Counted from the first letter of the stretch, positions 1-9,146 are shown. The stretch: DNA of 64,000 nucleotides from Streptomyces sp. 3214.6 (GCF_900129855.1 NZ_LT670819.1:8804001-8868000); one strand, 5' to 3'. Made by a program: numbers and translations. Notes: generated by a model not told the origin, from the sequence alone.

Positions 1-1581
1 CACCGATACGTCGATGTCTGTGCCGCGTCGTTCCACCAGTCCATCGGTGTAGAGCACCAGCGTGGTGCCGCGGTCCATCCGGACGGTGAGCGGTTCGTAG
101 CCGCCGAGTCCGGTGCCGATGGGCGGACCAGCCGGGAGCCACAAGACCTCGATGCTGCCGCCCGGTCGCAGGACGGCCGGCGGCAGATGCCCTGCGCTGG
201 CCACCGTGCAGGTGCCCGCCCGCGGATCCATGACCGCGAGAAGACAAGTGGCGAGGCGGTCCAGCCCGAGCTGCGCGACCTGACGGTCGAACTCGCCGAG
301 GATCTTGTCGACACCCGTGCCGGCAGTGGCAATGGTGCGCAGTAGGGAGCGGTACTGGCTCATGGCGACAGCGGCCTGAAAGCCGTGGCCCATCACGTCG
401 CCCATGACCAGCAGGGTGCGGGAGTCCGGCAGGGGAATTGAGTCGTACCAGTCCCCACCGACCAGGACGCTGCGGCCGGAGGGAAGGTAGCGGGTGGCCA
501 CTTCCACAGCAGGATGGGGGGTGCGGGGTTCGGACAGCAGGGCCCGTTGGAGTTCCAGCGCCATGGTGTGTTCGTAGCTGTAGCGGCGTGCGCTGTCGAT
601 GGAAAGGGCGGCCCGGTCGGCCAGAGCCTGGATCGTCACGATGTCGTCGTCGTCAAAGGGCTGCGATGCGCTTGCCCGACCCAGAAGGACGACGCCGACC
701 GGGCGGCCTGCCGTGATCAGGGGGGCGATGAGAAGCGAATGGATGCCGGCCGCGCGGAAGATTCTGGTTCGTTCGGGGTCTACGGTCACCTTCTCAAATA
801 GCTCATCCGAAGCCAGGTTGCCCAGCCATGGCCGCCCGCTGTCCAGGCAATGCCGTGTGGCGACGCCACGGGGAACGTCGACGTACGGTCCTGGTCCGCC
901 CATCTGGTGCAGCAGCCATTCCATCCCAGGGGGCGCTGAACCCCTCACCTTGCGCAGCCGCAGGAAGCCTGGAGGAGGCGGGGGAGCACCGGTGAACTCT
1001 TCCTCTACGATTCCCACCGCGGCCATGTCGGCCAGCGAGGGGGCCAGGAAGTCGACCAGCTCCTGGCACGTAATTTCGATGTCGAGCGTGGTGCCGACGC
1101 GCGTGGCCGCGGCATCCAGCAGGGCAAGCCGCTGATGGGCAGTCTCCAGGTCGTCCAGATAGCGGCGCAGATTACTGATCTCCACGCCGATCCCGCACAG
1201 ACACGCATCCTGTCCGGGCAGATCCACCCGGTGATATACCGCTCGCCAGAGACGCTGCCCCAACGGCGAGGAGACCCCTGTCGTACCTGAGATGGTTGCC
1301 TCCCGAGGTTCCCCGTCGGCGAGCACCTCCAACAGAATGTCGTCCGGCCTTTGGAGGTCCGGCAGCACTTCCCCAAGAGTTCGTCCCAGGAACGCGGCGG
1401 CTGGCAGGCCACTGACCTTGACCCACGCCGGATTGACGTACAGATGGCGCAGCTGCGCGTCGAGAAAGACGATGGGGGCCAAGGTCCCCTCTACAAGCTG
1501 ACGCGCCGGAAGGCCATCGCCCTCCGGAAAGTGCCACTGCGGCATGGGGCCCTCACCGTTCACAGGTTCCCTCTCTGTCAT
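1..1581 (-). CDS. PAS-GAF-SpoIIE serine phosphatase, 3' end beyond window
   Basis: A frame open to the left window edge encodes about 527 residues. It begins with a PAS-like segment (FLDAQLRHLYVNPAWVKVSG, roughly residues 30-130), then a GAF-like region around residues 155-310, then a PP2C/SpoIIE phosphatase domain with the GGDWYD metal-binding motif, GDVMGHG, ASAGHLPP and LVLYTDGLVERR. SpoIIE-type phosphatases dephosphorylate anti-sigma-factor antagonists and so control sigma factors; here the PAS and GAF domains are the presumed sensors. The first in-frame ATG is at 1581, but no convincing ribosome site precedes it, and a Met 12 codons downstream (1545) is an alternative. A C-terminal HATPase like that of the gene at 58420 may lie outside the window. 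Confidence 0.85.
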   Translation of the reverse strand, partial: MTEREPVNGEGPMPQWHFPEGDGLPARQLVEGTLAPIVFLDAQLRHLYVNPAWVKVSGLPAAAFLGRTLGEVLPDLQRPDDILLEVLADGEPREATISGTTGVSSPLGQRLWRAVYHRVDLPGQDACLCGIGVEISNLRRYLDDLETAHQRLALLDAAATRVGTTLDIEITCQELVDFLAPSLADMAAVGIVEEEFTGAPPPPPGFLRLRKVRGSAPPGMEWLLHQMGGPGPYVDVPRGVATRHCLDSGRPWLGNLASDELFEKVTVDPERTRIFRAAGIHSLLIAPLITAGRPVGVVLLGRASASQPFDDDDIVTIQALADRAALSIDSARRYSYEHTMALELQRALLSEPRTPHPAVEVATRYLPSGRSVLVGGDWYDSIPLPDSRTLLVMGDVMGHGFQAAVAMSQYRSLLRTIATAGTGVDKILGEFDRQVAQLGLDRLATCLLAVMDPRAGTCTVASAGHLPPAVLRPGGSIEVLWLPAGPPIGTGLGGYEPLTVRMDRGTTLVLYTDGLVERRGTDIDVSV

Positions 1582-1924
1582 CACTGGAGCCAATGCATAC
1601 CCCGTCGATGGAGTGACCTCTCGCTTGAGCGTCCTCGGTGGTCAGGGCCGCAGGGCTGCCACTGTCCGGCGTTCGGTGCATCGCCCTGATCTGCGTACTT
1701 AACCATCGGTGAGAAGAGCCGCCAGTCAGCAATCTTCGCTGCGAACCGCTCAGCCTTGCTGCGAGAGGTCACCATTCGCTTCGCCTGTTCTGGCCACCGA
1801 AGTGTCGGCAAACGACCGTCTGTCGACACTCGGGCCCGTGATCACGAACCCGCAGGTGGGTAATGTCGGCAACTCGCGTCGGAAATCAACGTCGGTGAAC
1901 GGTGGAGCCGATTGATTCCGACAT
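1582..1924. other. Non-coding gap, possible relic res region
   Basis: No gene is convincing here. The stretch must hold the promoter of the divergent phosphatase gene. The right half (about 1800-1910) has repeated TGTCGGCAA words at 1803 and 1864 next to the resolvase relic, which could be what is left of resolvase recombination subsites. This is a weak inference. Confidence 0.3.
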
Positions 1925-2527
1925 ACGCTCATCGGCTACGCGCGGGTCTTGACCGCCGATCAGAACCACGATCATCAGATCGACGCCCTGCTGCGGGCCG
2001 GCGTCGACCGCGACAACATCCACGTCGACACCGCCAGCGGCGCGAAGGCATCCCGGCCGAAGCTCGACCTCGTGCTCCAGTTGCTGCGAGAGGGCGACAC
2101 GTTGAAGGTCACCCGGCTCGACCGGCTCTCCCGCTCGGTGCTCCACATGGTGATGCTCGGCGCGGACCTGCGTGAGCGCGGCATCGGGCTGCACGTCATC
2201 GAGCAGGGCATCGACACGTCCACGATGGAGGGCCGGGCGATGTTCGGGATGCTGTCGGTGCTCGCCGAGCTCCAGCGCGAGCTGATCGTGGCGAACACCA
2301 ACGACAGGCTCGCCTCCGCACGGGCGCGCGGCCGCGTCGGCGGACGTCGGCCGAAGCTCACAGCGGACCAGGCCGCGCTCGCCCAACGCCTCTACGACGA
2401 GCGGGAGAAAACCGTCCAGCAGATCGCCGACATGCTCGGCGTGCCCCGGTCGACGGTGTACGGACACCTCGACAAGACCAAGACCGTCCCCCGTCAGCCC
2501 AAGAAGAGCGCCACCACCAAGACCTGA
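1925..2527 (+). pseudogene. Serine resolvase/invertase, start and catalytic Ser lost
   Basis: The frame reads T-L-I-G-Y-A-R-V-L-T-A-D-Q, the N-terminus of a serine recombinase, followed by LDRLSRSVLHM, the helix-E region GRAMFGMLSVLAELQRELI and a C-terminal helix-turn-helix (VQQIADMLGVPRSTVYGHL). Resolvases of this type normally begin M-x-I-G-Y-A-R-V-S-T, with the Ser as nucleophile. Here the expected ATG is ACG (1925) and the Ser codon is TTG (1949), each explained by one transition. The TTG at 1949 could start a shortened 192-residue protein lacking the first strand and the nucleophile. The rest of the frame is intact, so decay looks recent. It converges with the membrane protein at 2541-2978. 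Confidence 0.75.
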
Positions 2528-2540
2528 ACCCACCACCGGG

Positions 2541-2978
2541 TTACTTGCTCCCTGGTGTCTGAGCTAGGACTCCGGGGCCGAGCACGCCGTGCGCCAGGAC
2601 CGCGGGCAGCGGGAAGTGCCGTTCGGCAGGAACGGTCCCCTCCGTCCCCGCAGCGCCGTCGGCCGGGGCGGCCGTGACCGAGGAACGGGACCGGTGGACG
2701 GGGATCCAGCGGGCCAGCATCGTGAAACCCAGCAGGGCGACCGGCAGCAGCAGGCCGAAGGCGGTCCAGGCCAGGGCGTCCTTGTCGGCCACGACGTAGA
2801 TGATCCACACCACCAGGCCGATCGCGGCCAGCGCGAAGTGCCCGAAGATCACCGGTGCGGGCAGGCGGCTGGCACCGGACTGCTGCTGCCGGATGCCGCC
2901 GCGTCGGATCCACGTACCGAGCAGGTAGAAGCCGCCCAGGGCGGTGACCACCCAGGCGATCAGTGCGGCGATGTCCAT
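2541..2978 (-). CDS. Small multi-span membrane protein, possibly 3'-truncated
   Basis: A 145-residue protein. I chose ATG 2978 because GAGGAG lies six bases upstream, although the frame stays open further. Three hydrophobic segments are clear, near residues 5-24, 42-63 and 70-93; a weaker one (LPAVLAHGVLGPGVL) is near the C-terminus. I do not recognise a functional motif. The last transmembrane-like segment ends abruptly and the stop lies 14 bp from the end of the resolvase relic. The C-terminus may therefore have been replaced when that element arrived. Confidence 0.6.
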   Translation of the reverse strand: MDIAALIAWVVTALGGFYLLGTWIRRGGIRQQQSGASRLPAPVIFGHFALAAIGLVVWIIYVVADKDALAWTAFGLLLPVALLGFTMLARWIPVHRSRSSVTAAPADGAAGTEGTVPAERHFPLPAVLAHGVLGPGVLAQTPGSK

Positions 2979-3243
2979 GACGAACTCCTCAGCGATGGAT
3001 GGTTGGCAGGCGGCCGACCGGCACCGGACGCCGAGAGAAGGGTGCGGTCGGGTCTGATCAGGCTCGGCCGGCGTCGCCCGGCACGTATCCCTCGGCCTGC
3101 GTGCTCTCGTCCGCGACCCGCACGCCGTAGCGGTAGGCGAGCTTGCCGCCCAGGAACCCCGAGAACGCGCCGCGGGGCGGGGCGGGGCGGAGCGGAGCGC
3201 AAGGAACAAGCCAAGCATTTCTCAAAATCGCCTACAGAACCTA
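2979..3243. other. Divergent intergenic region
   Basis: This stretch between the minus-strand membrane protein and the ZIP operon is not obviously coding. It includes a very G-rich run at 3170-3200. The iron box is annotated separately. Confidence 0.4.
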
Positions 3244-3262
3244 TTAGGTAAGGCTTACCTCG
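3244..3262 (+). promoter_or_regulatory. DtxR/DmdR-type iron box
   Basis: TTAGGTAAGGCTTACCTCG contains a perfect 7-1-7 inverted repeat (AGGTAAG-G-CTTACCT, 3246-3260). It matches the 19-bp actinobacterial iron box bound by DtxR, IdeR and DmdR1 (consensus TTAGGTTAGGCTAACCTAA) at most positions. It lies 48 bp before the ZIP permease start, where a repressor would block transcription. Confidence 0.8.
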
Positions 3263-3309
3263 CCTAGGTTCGGGGTGTACTTCTCCGCTCATCCAACTGG
3301 AGTCCCCCT

Positions 3310-4137
3310 ATGTCCGGTTCCCAGGTGGCCCTGCTCGGCGCCATCGCAGGGTTCACCATCTACCTCGGCCTGCCCCTCGGCCGCCTGCGCAACCCGGACC
3401 CACGGCTGCGCGCAGGTCTGAACGCCGTGGCCATCGGCATCCTGATATTCCTGGTCTGGGACGTCCTGACACATGCCTGGGAGCCGGTCGACGACGCGCT
3501 GGGCAAGCACGACTGGGGCACCGTGGCCTCCGGGGGCCTCACCCTCGCCGTGGGCCTCGGAGTCGGGCTGATGAGCCTGGTGTACTACGACGGCTGGATC
3601 GCCCGCCGTGCGGTCTCCGACCGGCGACCCGTCGGCCCCGGTGCCGCCGCGTCCGCCGAGCTGGCCCCCGGAGTCCGCAGCCAGGCCGGCTCGCTCGCGC
3701 TGATGATCGCCACCGGCATCGGCCTGCACAACTTCGCCGAGGGCCTGGCCATCGGCAACTCCGCCGCCCAGGGCGAACTCTCCCTCGCCGTACTCCTCAT
3801 CATCGGCTTCGGCCTGCACAACGCCACCGAAGGGTTCGGCATCGTCGCCCCGCTGGCCGCCGAGGGCGAACGACCCTCATGGTCCACGCTGCTGCTGCTC
3901 GGCCTGATCGGCGGCGGTCCGACCTTCCTCGGCACCGTGGTCGGCCAGCACCTCGTCAACGACACGGTGTCGATCGCCTTCCTGGGGCTGGCCGCGGGGT
4001 CGATCCTCTATGTGGTCGTCGAGCTGCTGGCCGTCGCGCGCAAGGCCGCCCTGAAGACCCTGACCACCTGGTGCGTCCTGCTGGGCCTCGTCCTCGGCTT
4101 CGCCACCGACGCCGTCGTCACCGCCGCCGGGGCCTGA
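3310..4137 (+). CDS. ZIP-family metal permease
   Basis: A 275-residue integral membrane protein with the two ZIP signatures: HNFAEGLAIG in TM4 and HNATEGFGI in TM5, whose His, Asn and Glu residues form the metal path. About eight transmembrane helices can be drawn, with a short cytoplasmic loop around residues 97-122. ZIP proteins import divalent metals such as Zn, Fe or Mn. The ATG follows a GGAG site. It is the first gene of a coupled three-gene operon (stop-start overlaps at 4137 and 4442) and has an iron box upstream, which suggests iron-dependent repression and possibly iron as substrate. Substrate specificity is not readable from the sequence. Confidence 0.85.
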   Translation: MSGSQVALLGAIAGFTIYLGLPLGRLRNPDPRLRAGLNAVAIGILIFLVWDVLTHAWEPVDDALGKHDWGTVASGGLTLAVGLGVGLMSLVYYDGWIARRAVSDRRPVGPGAAASAELAPGVRSQAGSLALMIATGIGLHNFAEGLAIGNSAAQGELSLAVLLIIGFGLHNATEGFGIVAPLAAEGERPSWSTLLLLGLIGGGPTFLGTVVGQHLVNDTVSIAFLGLAAGSILYVVVELLAVARKAALKTLTTWCVLLGLVLGFATDAVVTAAGA

Positions 4138-4445
4138 TGAATCGTCCAGCGGGCCAGGGGATCTTGGCCGTTCCGGATGTGCCAGTCTTCGCCGACGGCA
4201 TCGGCCGGGCGATCACGCTCAGGGAGCGGGCCGGCGGGCAGGCCATGTCCTTGAACGCCTCAGGGCGCAGCGCCGAGGACGCGGCCCGCTTCCGGGTGCT
4301 GTACACCGCCGCCCGGTCCGCGTACTGGCCGGAGTTCCTGTCCGCCTGCGGCACGCTGGAGCGGCCGCGGCGCCGGCACCGCGACGTCTTCGCCGCTCCG
4401 CACCGGACGCCGGCTCCGCACCGGACATCGGAGGGGCAACAGTGA
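4137..4445 (+). CDS. Small protein of unknown function in the metal operon
   Basis: A 102-residue frame whose ATG overlaps the ZIP stop (TGATG) and whose end overlaps the next gene's GTG start. The arrangement implies translational coupling and supports a real gene. The centre (SAEDAARFRVLYTAARSAYW) looks helical. The C-terminus is Arg/His/Pro-rich, with two copies of the tripeptide PHR, which might bind metal. I do not recognise the family. Confidence 0.5.
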   Translation: MNRPAGQGILAVPDVPVFADGIGRAITLRERAGGQAMSLNASGRSAEDAARFRVLYTAARSAYWPEFLSACGTLERPRRRHRDVFAAPHRTPAPHRTSEGQQ

Positions 4446-5632
4446 GCGGGCGGGCCGCCCCGCCCCGGCAGATGTGGCCGCTGTACGCGGCCGGGTTCAC
4501 CACCGCCTTCGGCGCGCACGGCATCGCCGCCAACCTCGGCGGTCACACGGAGGACGCGGTCACCTCCCTGTTGGTGCTCGGCGGGCTGCTGGCCCTCTAC
4601 GACGGTGCCGAGGTCGTCCTCAAGCCGCTCTTCGGCACGCTGGCCGACCGCGTCGGCGCCCGCCCCGTGCTGCTCGGCGGGCTCGCCGCTTTCGCCGTCG
4701 CGTCCGCGCTGTACGTCGTCGCGGACAGCCCGGGCTGGCTGTGGGCCGCCCGTCTGGGCCAGGGGGCCGCGGCCTCCGCGTTCTCGCCGTCCGCCTCCGC
4801 GCTGGTCGCCCGGCTCAACCCGGCGGCGAAACACGGGCGGGCCTTCGGCAGCTACGGCTTCTACAAGGCCATCGGCTACACCCTCGGTCCGCTGCTCGGC
4901 GGCGTCCTGGTGTGGGCCGGGAGTCTGCGGCTGCTGTTCGCCGTCCTCGCGGGGCTCGGCGCGGTGGTCGCCGCCTGGGCCGCGCTCGCCGTTCCCGTCG
5001 TACCGCCGCTGCCCAAGGCCCGGCAGACGGTGCTGGACCTGGCCCGGCGGCTGGCCGACCCCGCCTTCCTCGCCCCGACGGCCGCGCTCGCGGCGGCGAC
5101 CGCGGCCTTGTCGGTCGGGGTCGGTTTCCTGCCGGTCTCCGGCCGCGTCGCCGGGCTGGGCACAGTCGCGACCGGGGCAGCCGTGTCGGTGCTCGCCGCC
5201 TGTGCCGCTGTCGTCCAACCGCGCGCTGGTCGTGCTCTGGACGACGGCCGTCTCACGACTCGTTCCGGCCTGGCGGCGGGACTGCTGGCCACCGCTGCGG
5301 GTCTGGCCTGCGCGATGCTGCCCGGCCTGACCGGCATCCTCCTCGGTGCTGCCCTGATCGGCGTCGGCACGGGGCTGATCACCCCGCTCGGCTTCGCCGC
5401 GCTGGCGACGAGCACGCCTGCCGAGCGTCTCGGCCAGACCATGGGCGCCGCCGAACTGGGCCGCGAACTCGGTGACGCGGGCGGGCCCTTGCTCGTGGCC
5501 GCCGTCGCCTCGTTCGCCACCCTCACCTACGGATTCGGGGCGCTCGCGGCTCTGATCGGGACGGGGGCGGTGGTCGCGTTCGTCCACCGTCGCTCTGTGC
5601 CGGCCGTGCCCGGGCCCGGGACGGAAGGGTGA
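4442..5632 (+). CDS. MFS transporter
   Basis: A 396-residue protein with roughly twelve hydrophobic helices in two halves. The loop between TM2 and TM3 carries the major-facilitator pattern G-x-L-A-D-R-V-G-x-R (GTLADRVGARPV), and RLGQGAAASAFSPSASALV fits the TM4 motif. The GTG start overlaps the preceding stop by four bases. Its place behind a ZIP permease and an iron box suggests export or import of a metal or metal chelate, for example a siderophore, but no substrate-defining residues are visible. Confidence 0.85.
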   Translation: MSGRAAPPRQMWPLYAAGFTTAFGAHGIAANLGGHTEDAVTSLLVLGGLLALYDGAEVVLKPLFGTLADRVGARPVLLGGLAAFAVASALYVVADSPGWLWAARLGQGAAASAFSPSASALVARLNPAAKHGRAFGSYGFYKAIGYTLGPLLGGVLVWAGSLRLLFAVLAGLGAVVAAWAALAVPVVPPLPKARQTVLDLARRLADPAFLAPTAALAAATAALSVGVGFLPVSGRVAGLGTVATGAAVSVLAACAAVVQPRAGRALDDGRLTTRSGLAAGLLATAAGLACAMLPGLTGILLGAALIGVGTGLITPLGFAALATSTPAERLGQTMGAAELGRELGDAGGPLLVAAVASFATLTYGFGALAALIGTGAVVAFVHRRSVPAVPGPGTEG

Positions 5633-5734
5633 ACGGACGTACGAGGTGCGTCAGTTGTGGTGCCGACGCCGTAGAGGGTGGTGCCGGAAAGAGCCCGGTG
5701 ACGCGTCGGCGAGTCGGCCCGGAGTCCTGCGTCC

Positions 5735-6147
5735 GGCAACGGCGCCAGTCCAGCCGATGGGTGGGGTTGGGGACGGCGCCGGTGGCGCGGGGCGGCAGGA
5801 TCTGGTCCCAGTCGTAGTACCACTGGCTCCAGAAGATGGTGCCCCAGGCGTGGTTGAGGGTGTCCAGGTCGTCGTCGTAGCGGGCGCGCAGCCAGGTGCG
5901 GAACGCGGCGGCGGTGGGGTGGCCAGGTCGGCGGCGATGCCGTTCTCGTGGAGCAGGTCGAGGATCCGGTCCATACGGGCGAAGTCGTAGACACCCTCGG
6001 ACGGTTCGAGCAGCGCCCAGGAGAAGATGTTGACGCTGACCATGGTCACGCCGGCCTCGGCCATGAGGCGCATGTCCTCGGCCCAGACCTCCTCGGACCA
6101 CTGCTCGGGGTTGTAGTCGCCGCCGTAGGCGAGGCCGGGCAGGCGAA
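5735..6147 (-). pseudogene. GH42 beta-galactosidase fragments
   Basis: Read on the minus strand, the N-terminal GH42 signature LAYGGDYNPEQW and the following barrel segment (MRLMAEAGVTMVSVNIFSWA) are intact up to about residue 80. The frame then jumps directly into TAAAFRTWLRARYDDDLDTL and WYYDWDQILPP, which belong about 70 residues further on in intact GH42 enzymes. The acid/base region and everything after LDWRR are missing. This is a deletion-scarred remnant, not a functional enzyme. Confidence 0.75.
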
Positions 6148-6690
6148 GGCGGCGCTGACGAACTGGCGCTGGAGGACGAAGTACACGATCAGCGTGGGGA
6201 TCGCGGTGAGCAGGGCGCCGGCGGCGACCAGGTTGGGGTCGGTGAAGTACTGGCCGGAGAGGTTGTTCAGGGCCGAGGTGATCGGCATGTTCTCGCCGGT
6301 GGAGATCAGCACGATCGCCCGGAAGAAGTCGTTGTAGATCCAGATGGACAGCAGGGTCGCCAGGGCGGCCATCGCGGGCTTGCACAGCGGCAGCACGATC
6401 TGCCAGTACAGGCGCCACACGGACGCGCCGTCGACGAGCGCGGCCTCGGTCAGCTCGTGCGGCAGCGAACGCATGTAGTTGGCCAGCACGAACGCGCAGA
6501 AGCCCGACTGGAAGGCGACGTGGATCAGGACCAGGCCGAGCGCGGAGTCGTACAGCTTGCCGCTCACGGTGATGCCGGGCAGGTCGACGAGCAGGTACAG
6601 CCGGTACAGCGGGGTGATGATGACCTGCTGCGGCAGCAGGTTGCCGGCCGTGAAGACGAGCAGCAGAAGATCGTCCGCATCAACTGATCG
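6148..6690 (-). pseudogene. ABC sugar-transport permease fragment
   Basis: The minus strand encodes the C-terminal two-thirds of a MalG-type permease: LLPQQVIITPLYRLYLL, the EAA-loop signature ELTEAALVDGASVWRLYWQIVLP, WIYNDFFRAI and a final membrane helix ending FVLQRQFVSAAF. The N-terminal helices are gone, and the last few residues run straight into the GH42 fragment. In intact Streptomyces loci a permease commonly precedes the galactosidase it serves, so this was probably a beta-galactoside uptake operon. Confidence 0.75.
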
Positions 6691-6719
6691 GCTGACACCC
6701 ACTCGTCGTCGACTGCGCG

Positions 6720-6774
6720 CAGGGCCTCCTGGCCGCTCGGGATCGCAACGCGAACCAAGCGTCAGGAGGCCCTG
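6720..6774. repeat. 12-bp perfect inverted repeat
   Basis: CAGGGCCTCCTG (6720-6731) and CAGGAGGCCCTG (6763-6774) form a perfect stem with a 31-base loop, just outside the permease relic. It may be a terminator-like hairpin or the end of a lost mobile element. Confidence 0.4.
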
Positions 6775-6850
6775 GTTGCCGGTGCACGACGCCAGGCGGC
6801 CCGGTCGAGGAGCCGGCGGCGACGCCCGCGTCCGACGGGCACCTTCCCCG

Positions 6851-6900
6851 GTCAGGCGCTCTCTGTCTGCCTCTGGAAGAAGCCCGGCTTGTTCGGTGAG
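6851..6900 (+). repeat. Left copy of 50-bp cluster-flanking repeat
   Basis: About 43 of 50 bases match 28200-28249 without gaps, including the shared core CTGCCTCTGGAAGAAGCCC. The core starts an imperfect hairpin (GAAGAAGCC-C-GGCTTGTTC). The right copy includes the 3' arm of a terminator; here the 5' arm is absent, so this looks like the partial copy. Confidence 0.55.
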
Positions 6901-7451
6901 TACGACACCCGAAGGTTTTTCGTCTGCTGAGGTGCCCGCCTTGCATGTGGCTGATCTGTGGAAATAGCCTCTGCCAAAGCCGGGGGAGGGTTGCTGGCCC
7001 GGGAATGGTCCGGATCATGGTCGGAGGCGCGATCCGACTCATGTCCGCAGTCCGCTTGGGTAGGAGGCCCCAGCCCGGATCCCCCACCGATTCCGGAGCG
7101 GTTCAGTGCATGATGTCGGCCTCTTGTTGGCGCTGGCGCTGTCAGCAAGCTGCGCAGTCCGCGCAGCGTGGTTCAACGCTGCCGCAGCGGGCGGGAGGAG
7201 AGCTGATACGGGCGTGCTACGCGACGGCGTCGGCGCATCGACCGATCGGTCCGGGCGTCCGGTGGCGGCACGCGGGAGAGCCGGCCGACGGGCCGAGGCG
7301 CTGAAGCGGTGCGCGACAGGCGAGTGGGCACGAGGGACAGGAGAGGCCCGGCCGTGACGCCCGAGCAGGTCCGCGACTTTGAGGAGCCCTCAGGGCAACG
7401 AAATTCCTCGGCGGGCTCGCACGGCGTCCGTACCACACCGGGAAAGTTGAT

Positions 7452-9146
7452 ATGTCCATACAGTCCTCCACTCTGTCCGCCCCCGCCTCACCGCAACCAA
7501 GGCCAACGCCACCGCCACCGCCACCGCCACCGGCACTGCGCCGGTCGCCCGGAGCGGCGAGGTACCGCGTCCCGCTCCTCGCCATCGCCGCCGTCCTCCC
7601 CCTGTACTGGGGGTGGGACGCCGTTCTTGCGACGGACGGCGGCGACCTCGCCGCGCAGTACGCGTGGGCGGGGTTCGTGGGCAGGCACCCGGACACGCCG
7701 TACGGCCTTTTCTGGTTCGGCGGGATCCACACCGTCAACTACAGCGTCATATCACCGCACTTGATGGCGCTGCTCGGCGTCCGTGCTGTCTCCGTGATAT
7801 CCGGGATCAGCGCCACCTGGATGCTGGCCGTACTGCTGGAGCGCACCGTTGCGCGCGTGCCGCTGTGGCCCGCGCTGGTCGGTGCGTTGGGCCTCTGGTA
7901 CAACGTCGTGCTCGGCCGCACCACGTTCGCCCTCGGCCTGGCCTTCGCTCTCGCGGGTCTGCTTGCCGTGGCCGACCGTGCGCCCCGGCCCGCCCGGCTT
8001 GCCGTCGCCGTGTTCGGGGCGCTGTTCGCGACCATGGGCAGCCCGGTGGCCGGGCTCTTCCTGCTGGTGGCAGGTGCCGGATATCTGGTCGCGCGGCAGT
8101 ACGGCAAGTGTCTCGCCCTGACTCTGCCGCCCGTCGCCGTCGTCGGCGCGACGACCCTGCTCTTCCCCTTCCAGGGCGAACAGCCCATGGCCGCGGGCCG
8201 CATGATCCTGCCCGTGCTGCTTTCCGCCGCCGTGGTGTGGGCAGCCCCCCGCACGTGGCGGGTGGTGCGGGCAAGCAGCGCCCTGTACGCCGCCGGGGTC
8301 GTCCTGACCTGGCTGGTCCCCTCTCCGATCGGCAACAACGTGGAGCGGCTCGCCCTGCTCTTCGCCCCCGCGGTGCTGCTGGCGGCCGCGCTGCACCGCC
8401 GCTCCGGAGCCACCCGGAACGGCGTACGTCGAGCCCATGTGCGCGCGATGACGCTGGTGACCGCTCTCTCCGTCTCCTATCTCTGTGTGACGTCGCTGAT
8501 GCATCTGCGGAGCCCGGACCCGGTGCCGGGCTGGGTCACGCACACCGACGGAGTGCTCGCCGCGCTCGCCCGGCTGGGCGCGAACCGCGGCCGGGTCGAG
8601 CTGCCGACGGATCGCGACCATCGTGGAGCCACCCTCCTCGGCCCGCACGTCGAACTGATGCGGGGCTGGAATCAGCAGTTGGACGTGGAACGGGGACGCC
8701 TGTTCTACGAGGGCGAGCTCGACGGGCCGCGTTACCACGCCTGGCTGCGCCAGTGGGCGGTGGGCTACGTCGTCCTGCACGACGGCACACCAGACCGGTC
8801 CGCGGAGCGTGAGACCGCTCTGATCAAGGAGGGACAGGACTGGCTGGAGCTCGTCTGGCACGACCGCTACTGGAAGATCTATCGCGTTCGCGACACTCTG
8901 CCGCTGGTCTCCGCCCCGGCCGAGCTGGAGCATGCGGGAGAGGCGGAGCTGACGCTGAGAATGCCTCGCGCTGGGACGAGCACCGTGCGGATCGCGTATT
9001 CGCCGTGGTTGCGGGCCGAGGGAGCGTGCGTCAGCGCGGCCGGCCCGTGGACCCGGCTGACCGTGCCCCGGGCAGGCGTCTACCGACTGACCTCGGACTA
9101 TGTCGCAGGGCCTGTCGACGAGCGCGGCTGCCGGCCGGCCGGGTGA
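7452..9146 (+). CDS. Polytopic membrane protein, GT-C glycosyltransferase-like
   Basis: A 564-residue protein. A proline-rich cytoplasmic N-terminus (residues 10-30, encoded by a CCACCG hexanucleotide run) is followed by about ten hydrophobic helices between residues 40 and 350, then a soluble C-terminal half. The first extracytoplasmic loop contains TDGGDLAAQYAW; an acidic pair in that loop is typical of GT-C polyprenol-phosphate-sugar glycosyltransferases. The C-terminal part (residues 370-560) has beta-rich stretches. I infer a GT-C-like or related envelope-polysaccharide membrane protein but cannot prove the family. No operon partner is evident. Confidence 0.55.
   Translation: MSIQSSTLSAPASPQPRPTPPPPPPPPALRRSPGAARYRVPLLAIAAVLPLYWGWDAVLATDGGDLAAQYAWAGFVGRHPDTPYGLFWFGGIHTVNYSVISPHLMALLGVRAVSVISGISATWMLAVLLERTVARVPLWPALVGALGLWYNVVLGRTTFALGLAFALAGLLAVADRAPRPARLAVAVFGALFATMGSPVAGLFLLVAGAGYLVARQYGKCLALTLPPVAVVGATTLLFPFQGEQPMAAGRMILPVLLSAAVVWAAPRTWRVVRASSALYAAGVVLTWLVPSPIGNNVERLALLFAPAVLLAAALHRRSGATRNGVRRAHVRAMTLVTALSVSYLCVTSLMHLRSPDPVPGWVTHTDGVLAALARLGANRGRVELPTDRDHRGATLLGPHVELMRGWNQQLDVERGRLFYEGELDGPRYHAWLRQWAVGYVVLHDGTPDRSAERETALIKEGQDWLELVWHDRYWKIYRVRDTLPLVSAPAELEHAGEAELTLRMPRAGTSTVRIAYSPWLRAEGACVSAAGPWTRLTVPRAGVYRLTSDYVAGPVDERGCRPAG

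Larger units (their letters stand above)
6691..7451. other. Non-coding gap with repeats
   Basis: No gene is convincing in this 760-bp stretch. It contains a perfect 12-bp inverted repeat (6720-6731 and 6763-6774) and the left copy of a 50-bp repeat (6851-6900), both listed separately. The last 150 bp presumably carry the promoter of the membrane protein at 7452. Confidence 0.4.

Noticed and set aside
4118..5587. 489-codon minus-strand frame opposite the MFS gene
   Set aside because: Arg/Gly/Glu-rich, no domain, and the plus strand has a clear twelve-helix transporter with coupled start.
7500..7540. CCACCG tandem repeat taken as a possible regulatory or CRISPR-like repeat
   Set aside because: It encodes the Pro-rich N-terminus of the membrane protein at 7452; no spacers are present.
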